Source: Kutzneria sp044547355
GTDB taxonomy: Bacteria > Actinomycetota > Actinomycetes > Mycobacteriales > Pseudonocardiaceae
Length of the DNA stretch: 64,000 bases
Direction of reading: 5' to 3'
Assembly: GCF_044547355.1 (NCBI RefSeq)
Contig: NZ_JBIUAG010000002.1
Location: forward strand, 372,001 to 436,000
This document shows, piece by piece, positions 15,606 to 24,514 of this stretch (position 1 is the first letter of the stretch; each line of letters begins with the position of its first letter). A program made the position numbers and the translations under genes. The notes beneath the pieces were generated by a model. The model was not told the origin of the DNA. It did no database searches and worked only from the letters and a program-made list of their open reading frames with translations.

Positions 15606-16763
15606 TCAGGCAATCGGTTCGGTCCAGTCGATGTGGTGGGCGTACAACCAGGCCCGCGACTGCTGCCGGTCGTTGAGCTGCTCGGCCAGCACCTCGTCGC
15701 CGCTGTCCTGGGTCTGGCCGTCGTTGGCGCTGGTCGCCACCAGCCGCTCCACGCGCTCCCGCCGGATCCGCTCGTAGGCCGGGAAGGCGGCCTGCCTCGG
15801 CAGGTCGCGCAGGCACTTGGCCAGCACCACCGAGTCCTCCAACGCCATCGACGCGCCCTGGCCGGCGGCCGGGGACGCGGCGTGGGCGGCGTCGCCGACC
15901 AGCACCATCGGGCCACGGTGCCAGCGGGGCGTGGACGGCACGTCGTAGGCGTTGCCGCCGATGATCTCCGGCCAGGTGGCCTCGACGATCCGCCGCGACG
16001 GCGCGGCGTCGGCGATGAAGAACTCGGCCGCCCGGCGCCGCCAGCCGTCGGCGCCGGTGGCGGCGATCTCCTCCCGGGACAGCTCCGGGCCGGGCAGCCG
16101 GGCGAACCAGTGGGTCTCGCCGTCCGGCGAGGTGGTGTAGCCGAAGAAGGCCCGCTTGCCCTGGATCATCCGGTACGCGTCGGGCGAGAGCGGCAGCGTC
16201 GTGTCGTCGGTGTAGCCGTACAGCACGTTCAGCCCGGTGTAGCGGGGCGGGGGCGCGGACGGGTCGATGAGCGTGCGGACCCGGGAGTGGATGCCGTCCG
16301 CGCCGACCAGCACGTCGCCGACCGCTCGTGAGCCGTCCTCGAACACCGCGGCGATCCGGTCCCCCTCGGGCACGGCGTCGACGAGGCGTTTGCCGTGGCT
16401 GACCGGAATTCCCCGGCTGTGTGCCTGTTCGGTCAGCGCCCGGTAGAGGGCGGAGCGGCGCATGGTCCGGGGATCGTGGCGGGTCTCGATCTGGCCGGCG
16501 ATGTGTTGTCGGCCCAGCACCTGGCCGCTGCCGCTGAGGAACTCGACCGTGGTGGCCGGGAAGGACACCGCCTCGACGGCCTCGGCCGCGTCGACCGCGG
16601 CCAGCGCGTCCATGCCGTTGTTCATGATGGTCAGGAACGCGCCGACGTCGTCGCCGCCGACCGGATAGGCCTCGAACACGCCGGCGTCGATGCCGGCCTT
16701 GTGCAGCGCGAGGGCGGTCGCCGGTCCGGCGACACCGCCCCCGATGATCAGCACCCGGGTCAT
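15606..16763 (-). CDS. FAD-dependent monooxygenase (PheA/TfdB type)
   Basis: A 385-residue flavoprotein hydroxylase. The dinucleotide fold is GGGVAGPATA at about 8-17, the DG motif is GADGIHSRVR, and the second FAD motif is GDAAHAASPAAGQGASMALED. Members insert oxygen into aromatic or polyketide-like substrates using NAD(P)H. It is divergent from the sugar-import operon, with a short shared promoter region. Nothing nearby suggests a biosynthetic pathway, so a detoxifying or catabolic role is equally likely. Confidence 0.9.
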   Translation of the reverse strand: MTRVLIIGGGVAGPATALALHKAGIDAGVFEAYPVGGDDVGAFLTIMNNGMDALAAVDAAEAVEAVSFPATTVEFLSGSGQVLGRQHIAGQIETRHDPRTMRRSALYRALTEQAHSRGIPVSHGKRLVDAVPEGDRIAAVFEDGSRAVGDVLVGADGIHSRVRTLIDPSAPPPRYTGLNVLYGYTDDTTLPLSPDAYRMIQGKRAFFGYTTSPDGETHWFARLPGPELSREEIAATGADGWRRRAAEFFIADAAPSRRIVEATWPEIIGGNAYDVPSTPRWHRGPMVLVGDAAHAASPAAGQGASMALEDSVVLAKCLRDLPRQAAFPAYERIRRERVERLVATSANDGQTQDSGDEVLAEQLNDRQQSRAWLYAHHIDWTEPIA

Positions 16764-16815
16764 GGACCGGTGAGCGTACCGCCGCGGGCCCTGGTGGTCC
16801 CTCTCGCGAATCTAT

Positions 16816-16833
16816 GATTGTGTGAACAAAATC
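16816..16833. promoter_or_regulatory. Imperfect dyad before the sugar-import operon
   Basis: An 18-base imperfect palindrome, GATT-gTGT-ga-ACAa-AATC, lies 32 bases upstream of the binding-protein GTG, in the divergent promoter region. It is AT-rich against a GC background and could be an operator or part of the promoter. Confidence 0.3.
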
Positions 16834-16865
16834 GCCGCCGCCGTGGGAACGAAAGGGGGCAGCGC

Positions 16866-18206
16866 GTGACCATCGGTCGCCGACGCCTGCTCGGACTAGG
16901 ACTCGGCGCGTTGGGCGCCGCCGCGCTGGCCGGCTGTGCGCCGCCGGGCGCGAACCCGGTCAACTCGCAGCCGGTGGTCCCGGCCGCCGCGCCCGGCGAG
17001 AAGATCACGCTGACCTACTGGGCCTGGCTCAAGGATCTGCAGAAGGTCTGCGACATCTGGAACGCCAAGAACCCGAACGTGCAGGTCGAGGCGGTGTTCA
17101 GCCTCGGAGGGGCCAGCGGCGGCTATCAGAAGATGTACTCGGCGCTGGCCGCGGGCGGCGGTCCGGACCTGGCCCAGGTCGAGCTGCGCAGCGTGCCGGA
17201 GTTCATGCTCGTCGGCGGCCTGGTCGACCTGTCCCGTTACGGCGCCGACCAGTACTCCTCGCGTTACGACGCCGCGGCGTGGGGCCAGGTCAACTTCAAC
17301 GGCGGTGTGTACGCCATCCCCCAGGACACCGGCCCGATGGGCTGGTACTACCAGCCGGCGGTGCTGGCGAAGGTCGGCGGGCAGCCACCGGCCACTTGGG
17401 ACGAATGGGCCCAGCTGGCCGAGGCCCTGCACAAGAAGGATCCCAGCGTGTACCTGGAATCCTTCTCGGTGGCCGATGCCTCCCCGTTCATCTCCTACGC
17501 CGCGCAGGCCGGGGCCAGGTGGTTCACGCCGACCGACGACGGCTGGCTGGTCAACCTGACCGACGACGCCTCCCTGTCGGTGGCCCGGTTCTTCGACAAG
17601 GCCGTGGACAACCAGTGGGTGCAGACCGCTTACGACGCCTACAGTCCCGGCTGGACGGCCGCCGCCGGCAACGGCCAGATCGCCGCCCTGACCGGGGCTT
17701 CCTGGGGCGACGCGCTGGTCGAGACCATCGGCACCGGCGCGGGCAAGTGGAAGGTCGCCCCGATGCCCAAGTGGCCCACCGGTTTCGGCTCGACCGCCTT
17801 GGGCGGCTCCAGCGCAGCGGTGCTGGCCAACAGCAAGCACCCCAAGGAGGCCATGGAGTTCGCGGTGTGGATGACCACCTCCCAGGAGGGCGTCGACGCC
17901 ATGATCAAGTACTGCGGCATCGGCTGGTCCCCGGCCCGCGACTACATCGGCGCCCAGCGCCAGCAGCCCAGCCAGTTCTTCAGCGGCCAGAACTACAACA
18001 CCGAGGTCTTCGTGCCGGCGGCCAAGCAGCAGCCGACCGACTGGCACTGGTGGCCCATCACCCAGCGCACCATCTACGCGCTGTCCGACCAGTTCCGGCT
18101 CAAGCTGACCAGCGGACAGTCCTTCGTGGACAGTCTGCACATCACCCAGAAGACCACTGTGGACACTCTGCGTCAGATCGGCCTGACCGTGCAGGAGGCG
18201 AAGTGA
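16866..18206 (+). CDS. ABC sugar importer, solute-binding lipoprotein
   Basis: A 446-residue extracellular-solute-binding protein (cluster B, sugar type). A Tat-like lipoprotein signal has GRRRLLGLG at 4-12 and the lipobox LAGC with the lipidated Cys24. The mature part has the typical two-lobe fold, with ITLTYWAWLKDL at the start. The GTG at 16866 follows AAAGGGGG at good spacing. Its partners are two permeases and a GH2 beta-galactosidase, so the ligand is probably a galactoside. No ATPase is encoded here; a shared MsiK-like ATPase elsewhere is likely. Confidence 0.92.
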   Translation: MTIGRRRLLGLGLGALGAAALAGCAPPGANPVNSQPVVPAAAPGEKITLTYWAWLKDLQKVCDIWNAKNPNVQVEAVFSLGGASGGYQKMYSALAAGGGPDLAQVELRSVPEFMLVGGLVDLSRYGADQYSSRYDAAAWGQVNFNGGVYAIPQDTGPMGWYYQPAVLAKVGGQPPATWDEWAQLAEALHKKDPSVYLESFSVADASPFISYAAQAGARWFTPTDDGWLVNLTDDASLSVARFFDKAVDNQWVQTAYDAYSPGWTAAAGNGQIAALTGASWGDALVETIGTGAGKWKVAPMPKWPTGFGSTALGGSSAAVLANSKHPKEAMEFAVWMTTSQEGVDAMIKYCGIGWSPARDYIGAQRQQPSQFFSGQNYNTEVFVPAAKQQPTDWHWWPITQRTIYALSDQFRLKLTSGQSFVDSLHITQKTTVDTLRQIGLTVQEAK

Positions 18207-18343
18207 GCACCACAAGCACCTCCGCGCGGCCCACGCCCGCCGCCTTCTCCCCGACCGCGCGGCCGACGCCCGCCATCGCCACCCCCATCCGGCAAGCGCT
18301 TGCCGCCGCCGTCGTCCCTGTCACCGCGCGGGAGGCGAAGTGA
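18203..18343 (+). CDS. Small reading frame between binding protein and permease
   Basis: A 46-codon frame, rich in Ala, Thr and Pro, overlaps the binding-protein stop by 4 bases (GTGA) and the permease start in the same way. The sequence GGAGGCGAAGTGA occurs at both ends. This suggests that a segment with a second permease-like N-terminus was duplicated or inserted, leaving a short spacer frame that keeps translational coupling. A perfect LacI-type palindrome lies inside it. Whether the peptide is functional is doubtful. Confidence 0.4.
   Translation: MSTTSTSARPTPAAFSPTARPTPAIATPIRQALAAAVVPVTAREAK
18290..18305. promoter_or_regulatory. Perfect 16-base palindrome, LacI-type operator
   Basis: CGGCAAGCGCTTGCCG is a perfect palindrome with the central AGCGCT-like step typical of LacI-family operators. 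It lies 35 bases before the permease GTG inside the operon rather than at the operon promoter. No lacI gene is present in the window. Confidence 0.6.
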
Positions 18344-19296
18344 CCACCTCCGAGACCGCCGCCGCCACCCCCGTCGTCGCGGCCCCGCCGACCGCCCCGG
18401 CCCGCCGGCATCGCCGGATGTACGTTGCCGCGCCGTGGATCCTGCTCGCCCCCTTCCTGGCCCTGTTCCTGCTCACCGTGCTGGGCCCGGTGATCCTGGC
18501 CGTGGTGCAGAGCTTCACCCGCATCAACCGGGCCGGCCTGTTCGGGGAGAAGGGCGTCACCAGCGGGTTCGCCGGATTCGACAACTACGCGCAGGCGCTG
18601 TCCAACAGCAACTTCATCCAGGCCATCGGCCGGGTGCTGCTGTTCGGCATCGTGCAGGTGCCGGTGATGACGGTGTTCGCCACCGTGCTGGCCCTGCTGC
18701 TGGAGTCGGCGTCGGCCCGCTGGCCGGCGTTCTTCCGGGCCGCCTACTTCCTGCCGTACGGCATTCCCGGCGTGATCGCCACGATTCTCTGGTCGTTCCT
18801 GTACGTGCCCGGCCTGAGCCCGATCATCGACGTGGGCAAGCTGGTCGGCCTGGACATCGACTTCCTCGGCCCCAACACGGTGCTGTGGTCCATCGCCAAC
18901 ATCGTCACCTGGACCTACACCGGCTACAACATGCTGGTGATCATCGCCCAGCTCAAGGCCATCCCGTCGGAGATCTACGAGGCGGCCCGGGTGGACGGGG
19001 CCTCGCCGCTGCGCATCGCCGCCTCCATCCAGCTGCCGCTGATCCGGCCGGCGCTGATCCTGAGCGTGGTGTTCAGCATCATCGGCACCCTGCAACTGTT
19101 CGTCGAGCCGATGGTGCTGCGCACGGTGGCCCCGGCGATCGTCACCGAGTACACGCCCAACCTCAGCGCGTACACCAACGCCTTCGCCTACAACGACTAC
19201 GGCATCGCCTCGGCCGAGGCCGTGATCACCGCGGTGGCCGCCTTCATTCTGTCGTTCGGCTTCCTGGCCTGGACCAACCGGAAGGGACGGTCATGA
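18340..19296 (+). CDS. ABC sugar importer permease (MalF type)
   Basis: A 318-residue inner-membrane permease with six predicted membrane segments after a Pro/Ala-rich N-terminus. The EAA motif that contacts the ATPase is present as IYEAARVDGASPLRIAASI. It works with the next gene to form the translocation path. Its stop overlaps the ATG of the second permease by 4 bases (ATGA). Confidence 0.92.
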   Translation: MTTSETAAATPVVAAPPTAPARRHRRMYVAAPWILLAPFLALFLLTVLGPVILAVVQSFTRINRAGLFGEKGVTSGFAGFDNYAQALSNSNFIQAIGRVLLFGIVQVPVMTVFATVLALLLESASARWPAFFRAAYFLPYGIPGVIATILWSFLYVPGLSPIIDVGKLVGLDIDFLGPNTVLWSIANIVTWTYTGYNMLVIIAQLKAIPSEIYEAARVDGASPLRIAASIQLPLIRPALILSVVFSIIGTLQLFVEPMVLRTVAPAIVTEYTPNLSAYTNAFAYNDYGIASAEAVITAVAAFILSFGFLAWTNRKGRS

Positions 19297-20144
19297 CCAC
19301 CGCCCGCAGCCGCGGCTGGACCATCGTGGTCACCGCCGTGCTCGTCATCGTCGCGGTCTACTTCCTGGTCCCGGTGTACTGGGTGATCGTGGCCGCGACC
19401 AAGTCCTCCGGGGACCTGTTCACCACGCCCGGTTTCTGGTTCGGGCGCACGATGGAGCTCTGGAACAACATCGTGCAGGTGTTCACCGCGTCCGACCACA
19501 TCTACCTGCGCTGGCTGTTCAATTCCGTGATCTACGCCGGCGTGGGCGCGCTGGTCGCCACCTATCTGGCCGCGGCCGGCGGCTACGCCATCGCCAAGTA
19601 CGACTTCCGCGGCCGCAACCTGGTGTTCGCCACCGTGCTCGGCGGTGTGCTGGTGCCCAGCACGGCGACCGCGCTGCCGCTGTTCCTGTTGTTCAGCAAG
19701 CTGGGCCTGACCAACACCTACTGGGGCGTGCTGCTGCCGGCCATGGTGTCGCCGTTCGGCCTGTACCTGTGCCGGATCTACGCCAGCGCCACGGTCGACG
19801 ACTCGGTGCTGGAGTCGGGCCGGCTGGACGGCGCGGGCGAGCTGCGGATCTTCCACTCCCTGGTGCTGCGCAGCATGGCCCCGGCGCTGGTCACCGTGTT
19901 CCTGTTCCAGCTGGTGGGCATCTGGAACAACTTCCTGCTGCCGCTGATCATGCTGGCCGACGACAAGCTGTACCCGATCACGTTGGGGCTCAACGCCTGG
20001 CGCAGCCAGGTCGACCGGTCTCCGGAGTTCTACCCGCTGACCATCGGCGGCCTGCTGGTGTCGGTCGTCCCACTGGCCATCGCCATGGTTTTCCTCCAGC
20101 GGTACTGGCGCGGCGGGCTGACAGATGGTTCTGTGAAGGGTTAA
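19293..20144 (+). CDS. ABC sugar importer permease (MalG type)
   Basis: A 283-residue permease with six membrane segments and the EAA-loop sequence VLESGRLDGAGELRIFHSL. It belongs to the MalG/carbohydrate uptake 1 branch and completes the importer. It is coupled to the upstream permease by an ATGA overlap, and the beta-galactosidase gene starts 4 bases after its stop. Confidence 0.92.
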   Translation: MTTARSRGWTIVVTAVLVIVAVYFLVPVYWVIVAATKSSGDLFTTPGFWFGRTMELWNNIVQVFTASDHIYLRWLFNSVIYAGVGALVATYLAAAGGYAIAKYDFRGRNLVFATVLGGVLVPSTATALPLFLLFSKLGLTNTYWGVLLPAMVSPFGLYLCRIYASATVDDSVLESGRLDGAGELRIFHSLVLRSMAPALVTVFLFQLVGIWNNFLLPLIMLADDKLYPITLGLNAWRSQVDRSPEFYPLTIGGLLVSVVPLAIAMVFLQRYWRGGLTDGSVKG

Positions 20145-20148
20145 GGGC

Positions 20149-22956
20149 GTGACGTACTACGAGGACTTCTCCCCCGGCTCCCCGAACCGGCTCGCCCCGC
20201 GTTCGTGGGTGCGGTCCAGCGCGCCGACGCTGTCCCTGGGTGGCGACTGGAAGTTCAAGCTCTGGCCGCACGCGGACGCCCCGCTGGAGGATCCGGCCGA
20301 CTGGGACACGCTGCCGGTGCCCTCGCACTGGGTGCTGCACGGGGACGGCAAGTACGGCCGGCCCATCTACACCAACGTGAAGTACCCGTTTCCGGTCGAT
20401 CCGCCCTTTGTGCCGGACGCGAACCCGACCGGCGACCACTTCCGCACCTTCACCTTGCCGGACTGGGACATCGACCGGTTCGTGCTGCGCTTCGACGGCG
20501 TAGAGTCGACGTACAAGGTGTGGCTGAACGGCGCCGAGGTGGGCGTGGGCAAGGGAAGCCGGCTGCCCACCGAGTTCGACGTCACGGATTTGCTGGCGCC
20601 GGGCGAGAACTCGCTGCTGGTGCGGGTGCACCAGTGGTCATCGGCCACCTACCTGGAGGACCAGGACCAGTGGTGGCTGCCCGGCATCTTCCGGGACGTC
20701 ACCCTGCTGGGACGGCCGGCCGCGCGCGTCGACGATGTGTGGGTGCGGGCCGAGTTCCTTGACGGCCATGGGGTTCTCACGCCCGAGGTGACCGGCTCGT
20801 TCCCGATCACCCTGTCCGTTCCCACGCTGGACGTCTCGGTGACCTGGCAATCGGCCGCCGATGTCGCCCCGATCTCGGTCGGGCCGGTCGAGCCGTGGAG
20901 CGCGGAATCCCCGCGCCTCTACGACTGCACGGTGGCTTCCGCCGACGAGACCGTCCACTTGCGACTGGGCTTTCGCACCGTGCGTATCGAGGGCGACCAG
21001 TTCCTGGTCAACGGCCGCAAGGTGATGTTCTACGGCGTGAACCGGCACGAGACCCATCCCGTGCTGGGCCGGGTGTTCGACGAGGACTACGCCCGCGAGA
21101 ACCTGCTGCTGATGAAGCGGCACAACATCAACGCCATCCGCACCAGCCACTACCCGCCCGACCCACGGGTGCTGGAGCTGTGCGACGAGCTCGGCCTCTG
21201 GGTCATGCTGGAGTGCGACCTGGAGACGCACGGCTTCGAGTTCGATGAGTCCATAGTGGACAATCCCAGCGACGATCCCCGCTGGCGGGACCAGTTCCTG
21301 GACCGCATGCACCGCACCGTCGAACGGGACAAGAACCACCCGTCGATCGTGATCTGGTCGCTGGGCAACGAATGCGCCAACGGCCGCAACCTGGCCGCCA
21401 TGGCCCAGTGGACCCACGAGCGGGACCCCGGCCGGCCGGTGCACTTCGAGCGGGACCTGGCCAGCGCCTACACCGACATGCACTCCCGCATGTACGCCAC
21501 TCTGGAGGAGCTGGCCCAGATCGGCACCACCGGCTGCGGGCACGGCGGCATCCGGCCGGAGGAGATCGTGCGCCAGCGGCACCGGCCGTTCGTGCACTGC
21601 GAGTTCGGCCACGCCATGGGCAACGGGGCCGGCAGCCTGGCCGACTACCAGGCCGTGTACGAGCGCTATCCCCGGCTGCACGGCGGTTTCATCTGGGAGT
21701 GGCGGGACCACGGCATTCTCACCAAGGCCGCCGACGGCACGCCGTTCTACGCCTACGGCGGGGACTTCGGCGAGGTCGTGCACGACGGCAACTTCGTGAT
21801 GGACGGCATGGTGCTGTCCGACGGCACCCCGTCGCCGTCGCTGGTCGAGTACGCCGCCGTGATCGCGCCGATCGTGTTCGGCGACGAGCCCGGCACGTTC
21901 CGCAGCCGGTACCACAGCGTCGACACCTCGGACGTCGAGTTCAGCTGGGCCCGAACGGTGGACGGCCGGGAGGTCGAGCGCGGGGTGCTGGAGGTCCTGC
22001 CGGCGCCGCCGGGCGAGTCCGGGGTCTTCGAACTGCCGGAGCAGGCCCTGGACGTGGCCGTCGACAGCGAGACCTGGCTGACGCTGGAGGCGGTGTCCGG
22101 ACATCTCGTCGGCTCCCGCCAGTACCAGCTGTCGCAGCGGTCGCCGGTTTCCGTGACGCCGACCAAGGGTCTCGGCGGCGCCGTCTTCGATCCGCGCACG
22201 GGTTCGTTGCTGCGCATCGGTTCCGTGCCGATCAACGGGCCACGGCTGGAGTTGTGGCGTGCCCCCACCGACAACGACGCGCGGGCCGGCGAGTGGCTGT
22301 GGCGGGAGCGCGGGCTGGACCGGCTGGAGCACCGGGTCCTGGACGTGCGCATCGGCGACGACGAGGTGATCGTGGCCGTCCGGGTCGCCGCCGCCACCGC
22401 TGCCCGCAGCGTCGACGTGACGTATCGGTGGTTCGGCGTTCCCGACGGTGTCGGGCTCCGGGTCGACGCCGTGCCCAGCCAGGGCTGGGACTGCACCTGG
22501 CCCCGCATCGGCGTCCGCTTCGAACTCCCCGCGGTGGACCAGGTCTCGTGGTTCGGCACCGGCCCACTGGAGTCCTATTCGGACAGTGCAACCGCCGCCC
22601 GGGTCGGCCGGTTCGAGAGCAGCCTTGACGACCTGAACGTCGTCTACGCCAAGCCCCAGGAGACCGGACACCGGCCCGAACTGCGGCGCCTGATCCTGGA
22701 CAACCGGCTGCGGATCGACACCGTGCCCGACCGGACCGGCCACAGCCCCGGCTTCAGCCTGTCCCGCCACACCCCGCAGCAGATCGCCGCGGCCGCCCAT
22801 CCCCACGAGCTGCCGCCCAGCGACCGGGTCTACCTGTTCCTGGACAACGCCCAGCACGGCCTCGGCTCCGCCGCCTGCGGCCCCGACGTGCTGCCGGAGC
22901 ACGCCCTCTACCCCGCCGCCCACTCCTTCACCATCACCCTCCGCACCCACTCCTGA
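20149..22956 (+). CDS. lacZ: Beta-galactosidase, glycoside hydrolase family 2
   Basis: A 935-residue LacZ-like enzyme. After the N-terminal sugar-binding and immunoglobulin-like domains, the TIM barrel begins with GVNRHETHPVLG. The acid/base Glu408 lies in WSLGNECANG and the nucleophile Glu485 in FVHCEFGHAMGNG; a C-terminal LacZ small-chain domain follows. There is no signal peptide, so imported disaccharide is probably split in the cytosol. It closes the sugar-import operon. A 26-bp perfect hairpin starts at the base after the stop codon. Confidence 0.92.
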   Translation: MTYYEDFSPGSPNRLAPRSWVRSSAPTLSLGGDWKFKLWPHADAPLEDPADWDTLPVPSHWVLHGDGKYGRPIYTNVKYPFPVDPPFVPDANPTGDHFRTFTLPDWDIDRFVLRFDGVESTYKVWLNGAEVGVGKGSRLPTEFDVTDLLAPGENSLLVRVHQWSSATYLEDQDQWWLPGIFRDVTLLGRPAARVDDVWVRAEFLDGHGVLTPEVTGSFPITLSVPTLDVSVTWQSAADVAPISVGPVEPWSAESPRLYDCTVASADETVHLRLGFRTVRIEGDQFLVNGRKVMFYGVNRHETHPVLGRVFDEDYARENLLLMKRHNINAIRTSHYPPDPRVLELCDELGLWVMLECDLETHGFEFDESIVDNPSDDPRWRDQFLDRMHRTVERDKNHPSIVIWSLGNECANGRNLAAMAQWTHERDPGRPVHFERDLASAYTDMHSRMYATLEELAQIGTTGCGHGGIRPEEIVRQRHRPFVHCEFGHAMGNGAGSLADYQAVYERYPRLHGGFIWEWRDHGILTKAADGTPFYAYGGDFGEVVHDGNFVMDGMVLSDGTPSPSLVEYAAVIAPIVFGDEPGTFRSRYHSVDTSDVEFSWARTVDGREVERGVLEVLPAPPGESGVFELPEQALDVAVDSETWLTLEAVSGHLVGSRQYQLSQRSPVSVTPTKGLGGAVFDPRTGSLLRIGSVPINGPRLELWRAPTDNDARAGEWLWRERGLDRLEHRVLDVRIGDDEVIVAVRVAAATAARSVDVTYRWFGVPDGVGLRVDAVPSQGWDCTWPRIGVRFELPAVDQVSWFGTGPLESYSDSATAARVGRFESSLDDLNVVYAKPQETGHRPELRRLILDNRLRIDTVPDRTGHSPGFSLSRHTPQQIAAAAHPHELPPSDRVYLFLDNAQHGLGSAACGPDVLPEHALYPAAHSFTITLRTHS

Positions 22957-23009
22957 GCTTGGAAGGGGGCTTTCCTCCACTCGGAGTGGAGGAAAGCCCC
23001 CTTCCAAGC
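22957..23009. terminator. Bidirectional hairpin terminator H2
   Basis: Perfect 26-base arms (22957-22982 and 22984-23009) around a single central base; the arm starts GCTTGGAAGG. It lies between the convergent ends of the beta-galactosidase gene and the ThiF-like gene, so it can stop transcription from both sides. The stem is unusually long for a terminator. Confidence 0.85.
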
Positions 23010-23015
23010 GCAAAT

Positions 23016-24251
23016 TCAGGGGGTGAGGGCGATGGCGGTCACGAAGGGTAGTAGGCGGAGGGCGGCGGGGTCGGCGGCCAGGGGGACGGCGACGGGGGTG
23101 AAGCCGGTCTGCGCGGCCAGGGTTCGGGCCAATTCGTCCACATCGGACGGTGTGGTCTCGTCGGCCCAGCGCCGGGTGGCGGCCAGCGGGTCGCGGCGGG
23201 CCTCGCTGTGGGCCTGCAATCCGGCGGCAACGGCGTCGTGCCAACACAATCCGGCGGCCACGCCGACGCCGGGCTCCGGGCCCGGCTGGTCCAGCCACAC
23301 CCGGCGGCGGCCGCCGGTGACCAGGTCGGTGCCCCACACCCAGCCCGGCCCGGCGGCCAGCGCGCCGTAGCTCGCCATCGCCGCGAGCACGGCCCGCACC
23401 TTGGCGGTCTCCGGATCCCGGGCCCAGCCCAGGACCTGGTGCGCTGGCCAGCGCCGGCGCGGATCCGGGACGGTCGCCCAGCTGACGACGCCGGCCTGCT
23501 CGACGGCGGAGAGCAGGCCAACGTGCGGGTCGACGAACGCCGGCAGCCGGTCGAGCAGCTCGTCCGGGGCCAGCGGGTCGGTGGACGGGGCGGCCTCGAT
23601 GGCCGGCCCGCCCCACTGGTAGCGGTGTTCGGTGATCTCCAGGGACGCCAGGTCCAGCCGCAGCAGCACCGGTTCCGTCGCGGCGGACCCGCCGGTCAGG
23701 TAGCGGAAGCAGGTCAGCGCCACCTGGGTGCCGATCAGGGCGGAGGCCGGGCCGTCGAGCGGCCGTCCCGGTCGGGCCGCCGGCACGAGCCGCCGCCACG
23801 CAGCCTCGACCGGTCGGCCGCCGGCGGTGTGCACCGGGGTGAGCCAGGCGTCGCCGCCCCGCAGCAACACCTGGGCCACCGACACGTTCGCGGCACGGCA
23901 GCGCCGGCTGAGCTCGATCAACTCACCGATATCGGACGACACGTGCACAACCAGATCGGCCTCGGCCAACCGGCCGCCGATTCCGTCGGCGGAACCGGTC
24001 ACGACGCGTTGGAATTCGTCGCGCACCCGGTATTCGGGCACGTCACCGGTGAGCACCAGGGTGTTGCGCCAGCCGGAGCCGATGCCGGACCGCAGCACCG
24101 CGCCCAGCACCGGCCCGTCCCCGACCAGCACCACCCGTGCCTGCCGAAGGCGGTAGAAACCCTGCTCAGAGGGGGAATTCTCGATCTCGGAGCGGTACAT
24201 CACCGCTTCGGTCGCGGTCAGCCCACCCAGCAGCCGCGCGCACTGGCTCAC
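23016..24251 (-). CDS. ThiF-like RiPP-maturation protein with degenerate YcaO-like tail
   Basis: A 411-residue protein. Residues about 30-225 resemble the ThiF/E1-like fold of proteins annotated as thiazole-containing bacteriocin maturation or TOMM leader-binding proteins: GFYRLRQARVVLVGDGPV, DLVVHVSSDIGELIELS, a VEAAWRRL stretch, and LLRLDLASLEITEHRY. Residues about 245-370 resemble the N-terminal half of YcaO: VDPHVGLL, a helix at GWARDPETAKVRAV, WGTDLVTGG and GVAAGLCWHDAVAAGL. The glutamates that YcaO uses for ATP and magnesium are mostly replaced by alanine. No partner YcaO, dehydrogenase or clear precursor lies nearby. The domain assignments are from memory of the families; function is unknown. 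Confidence 0.6.
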   Translation of the reverse strand: MSQCARLLGGLTATEAVMYRSEIENSPSEQGFYRLRQARVVLVGDGPVLGAVLRSGIGSGWRNTLVLTGDVPEYRVRDEFQRVVTGSADGIGGRLAEADLVVHVSSDIGELIELSRRCRAANVSVAQVLLRGGDAWLTPVHTAGGRPVEAAWRRLVPAARPGRPLDGPASALIGTQVALTCFRYLTGGSAATEPVLLRLDLASLEITEHRYQWGGPAIEAAPSTDPLAPDELLDRLPAFVDPHVGLLSAVEQAGVVSWATVPDPRRRWPAHQVLGWARDPETAKVRAVLAAMASYGALAAGPGWVWGTDLVTGGRRRVWLDQPGPEPGVGVAAGLCWHDAVAAGLQAHSEARRDPLAATRRWADETTPSDVDELARTLAAQTGFTPVAVPLAADPAALRLLPFVTAIALTP

Positions 24252-24369
24252 GTCCGCTCACCGAGCCGCACCACGGCCGGCGAACCGCGCCGCAGGTGAA
24301 TAGAAGGTTAACACCGTGCCATTCGCACCCATTTTACGTCGGTGACCGAAATAGACGGCAGGATGCCTC

Positions 24370-24426
24370 ATGAAATGCCTCGATTCGCCTCGGTCTACCC
24401 CCGAACACCAACTGTAGGCATTTCAT
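24370..24426. repeat. Inverted repeat with long loop
   Basis: ATGAAATGCCT (24370-24380) and AGGCATTTCAT (24416-24426) are perfect 11-base arms separated by 35 bases, in the gap between the 87-residue gene and the ThiF-like gene. It could be a terminator, attenuator or operator pair. The gap 24252-24514 holds no other clear element. Confidence 0.4.
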
Positions 24427-24514
24427 TCCGCCCATGATCACACCGTCGACCGGTCGTCCGTGGAAGGTGACACGAACCCCCGGATTCGTGGCCCCCATCA
24501 CAGGTCGCAACGGA

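Noticed and set aside
20638..23799. A very long minus-strand frame antisense to the beta-galactosidase gene.
   Set aside because: It is an artefact of third-position GC bias; its translation has no domain and it crosses into the ThiF-like gene in another frame.
24334..24435. A 33-codon minus-strand frame with two cysteines, considered as a peptide precursor for the ThiF-like gene.
   Set aside because: It has no ribosome-binding site, no leader-core organisation and overlaps the inverted repeat; it is probably chance.
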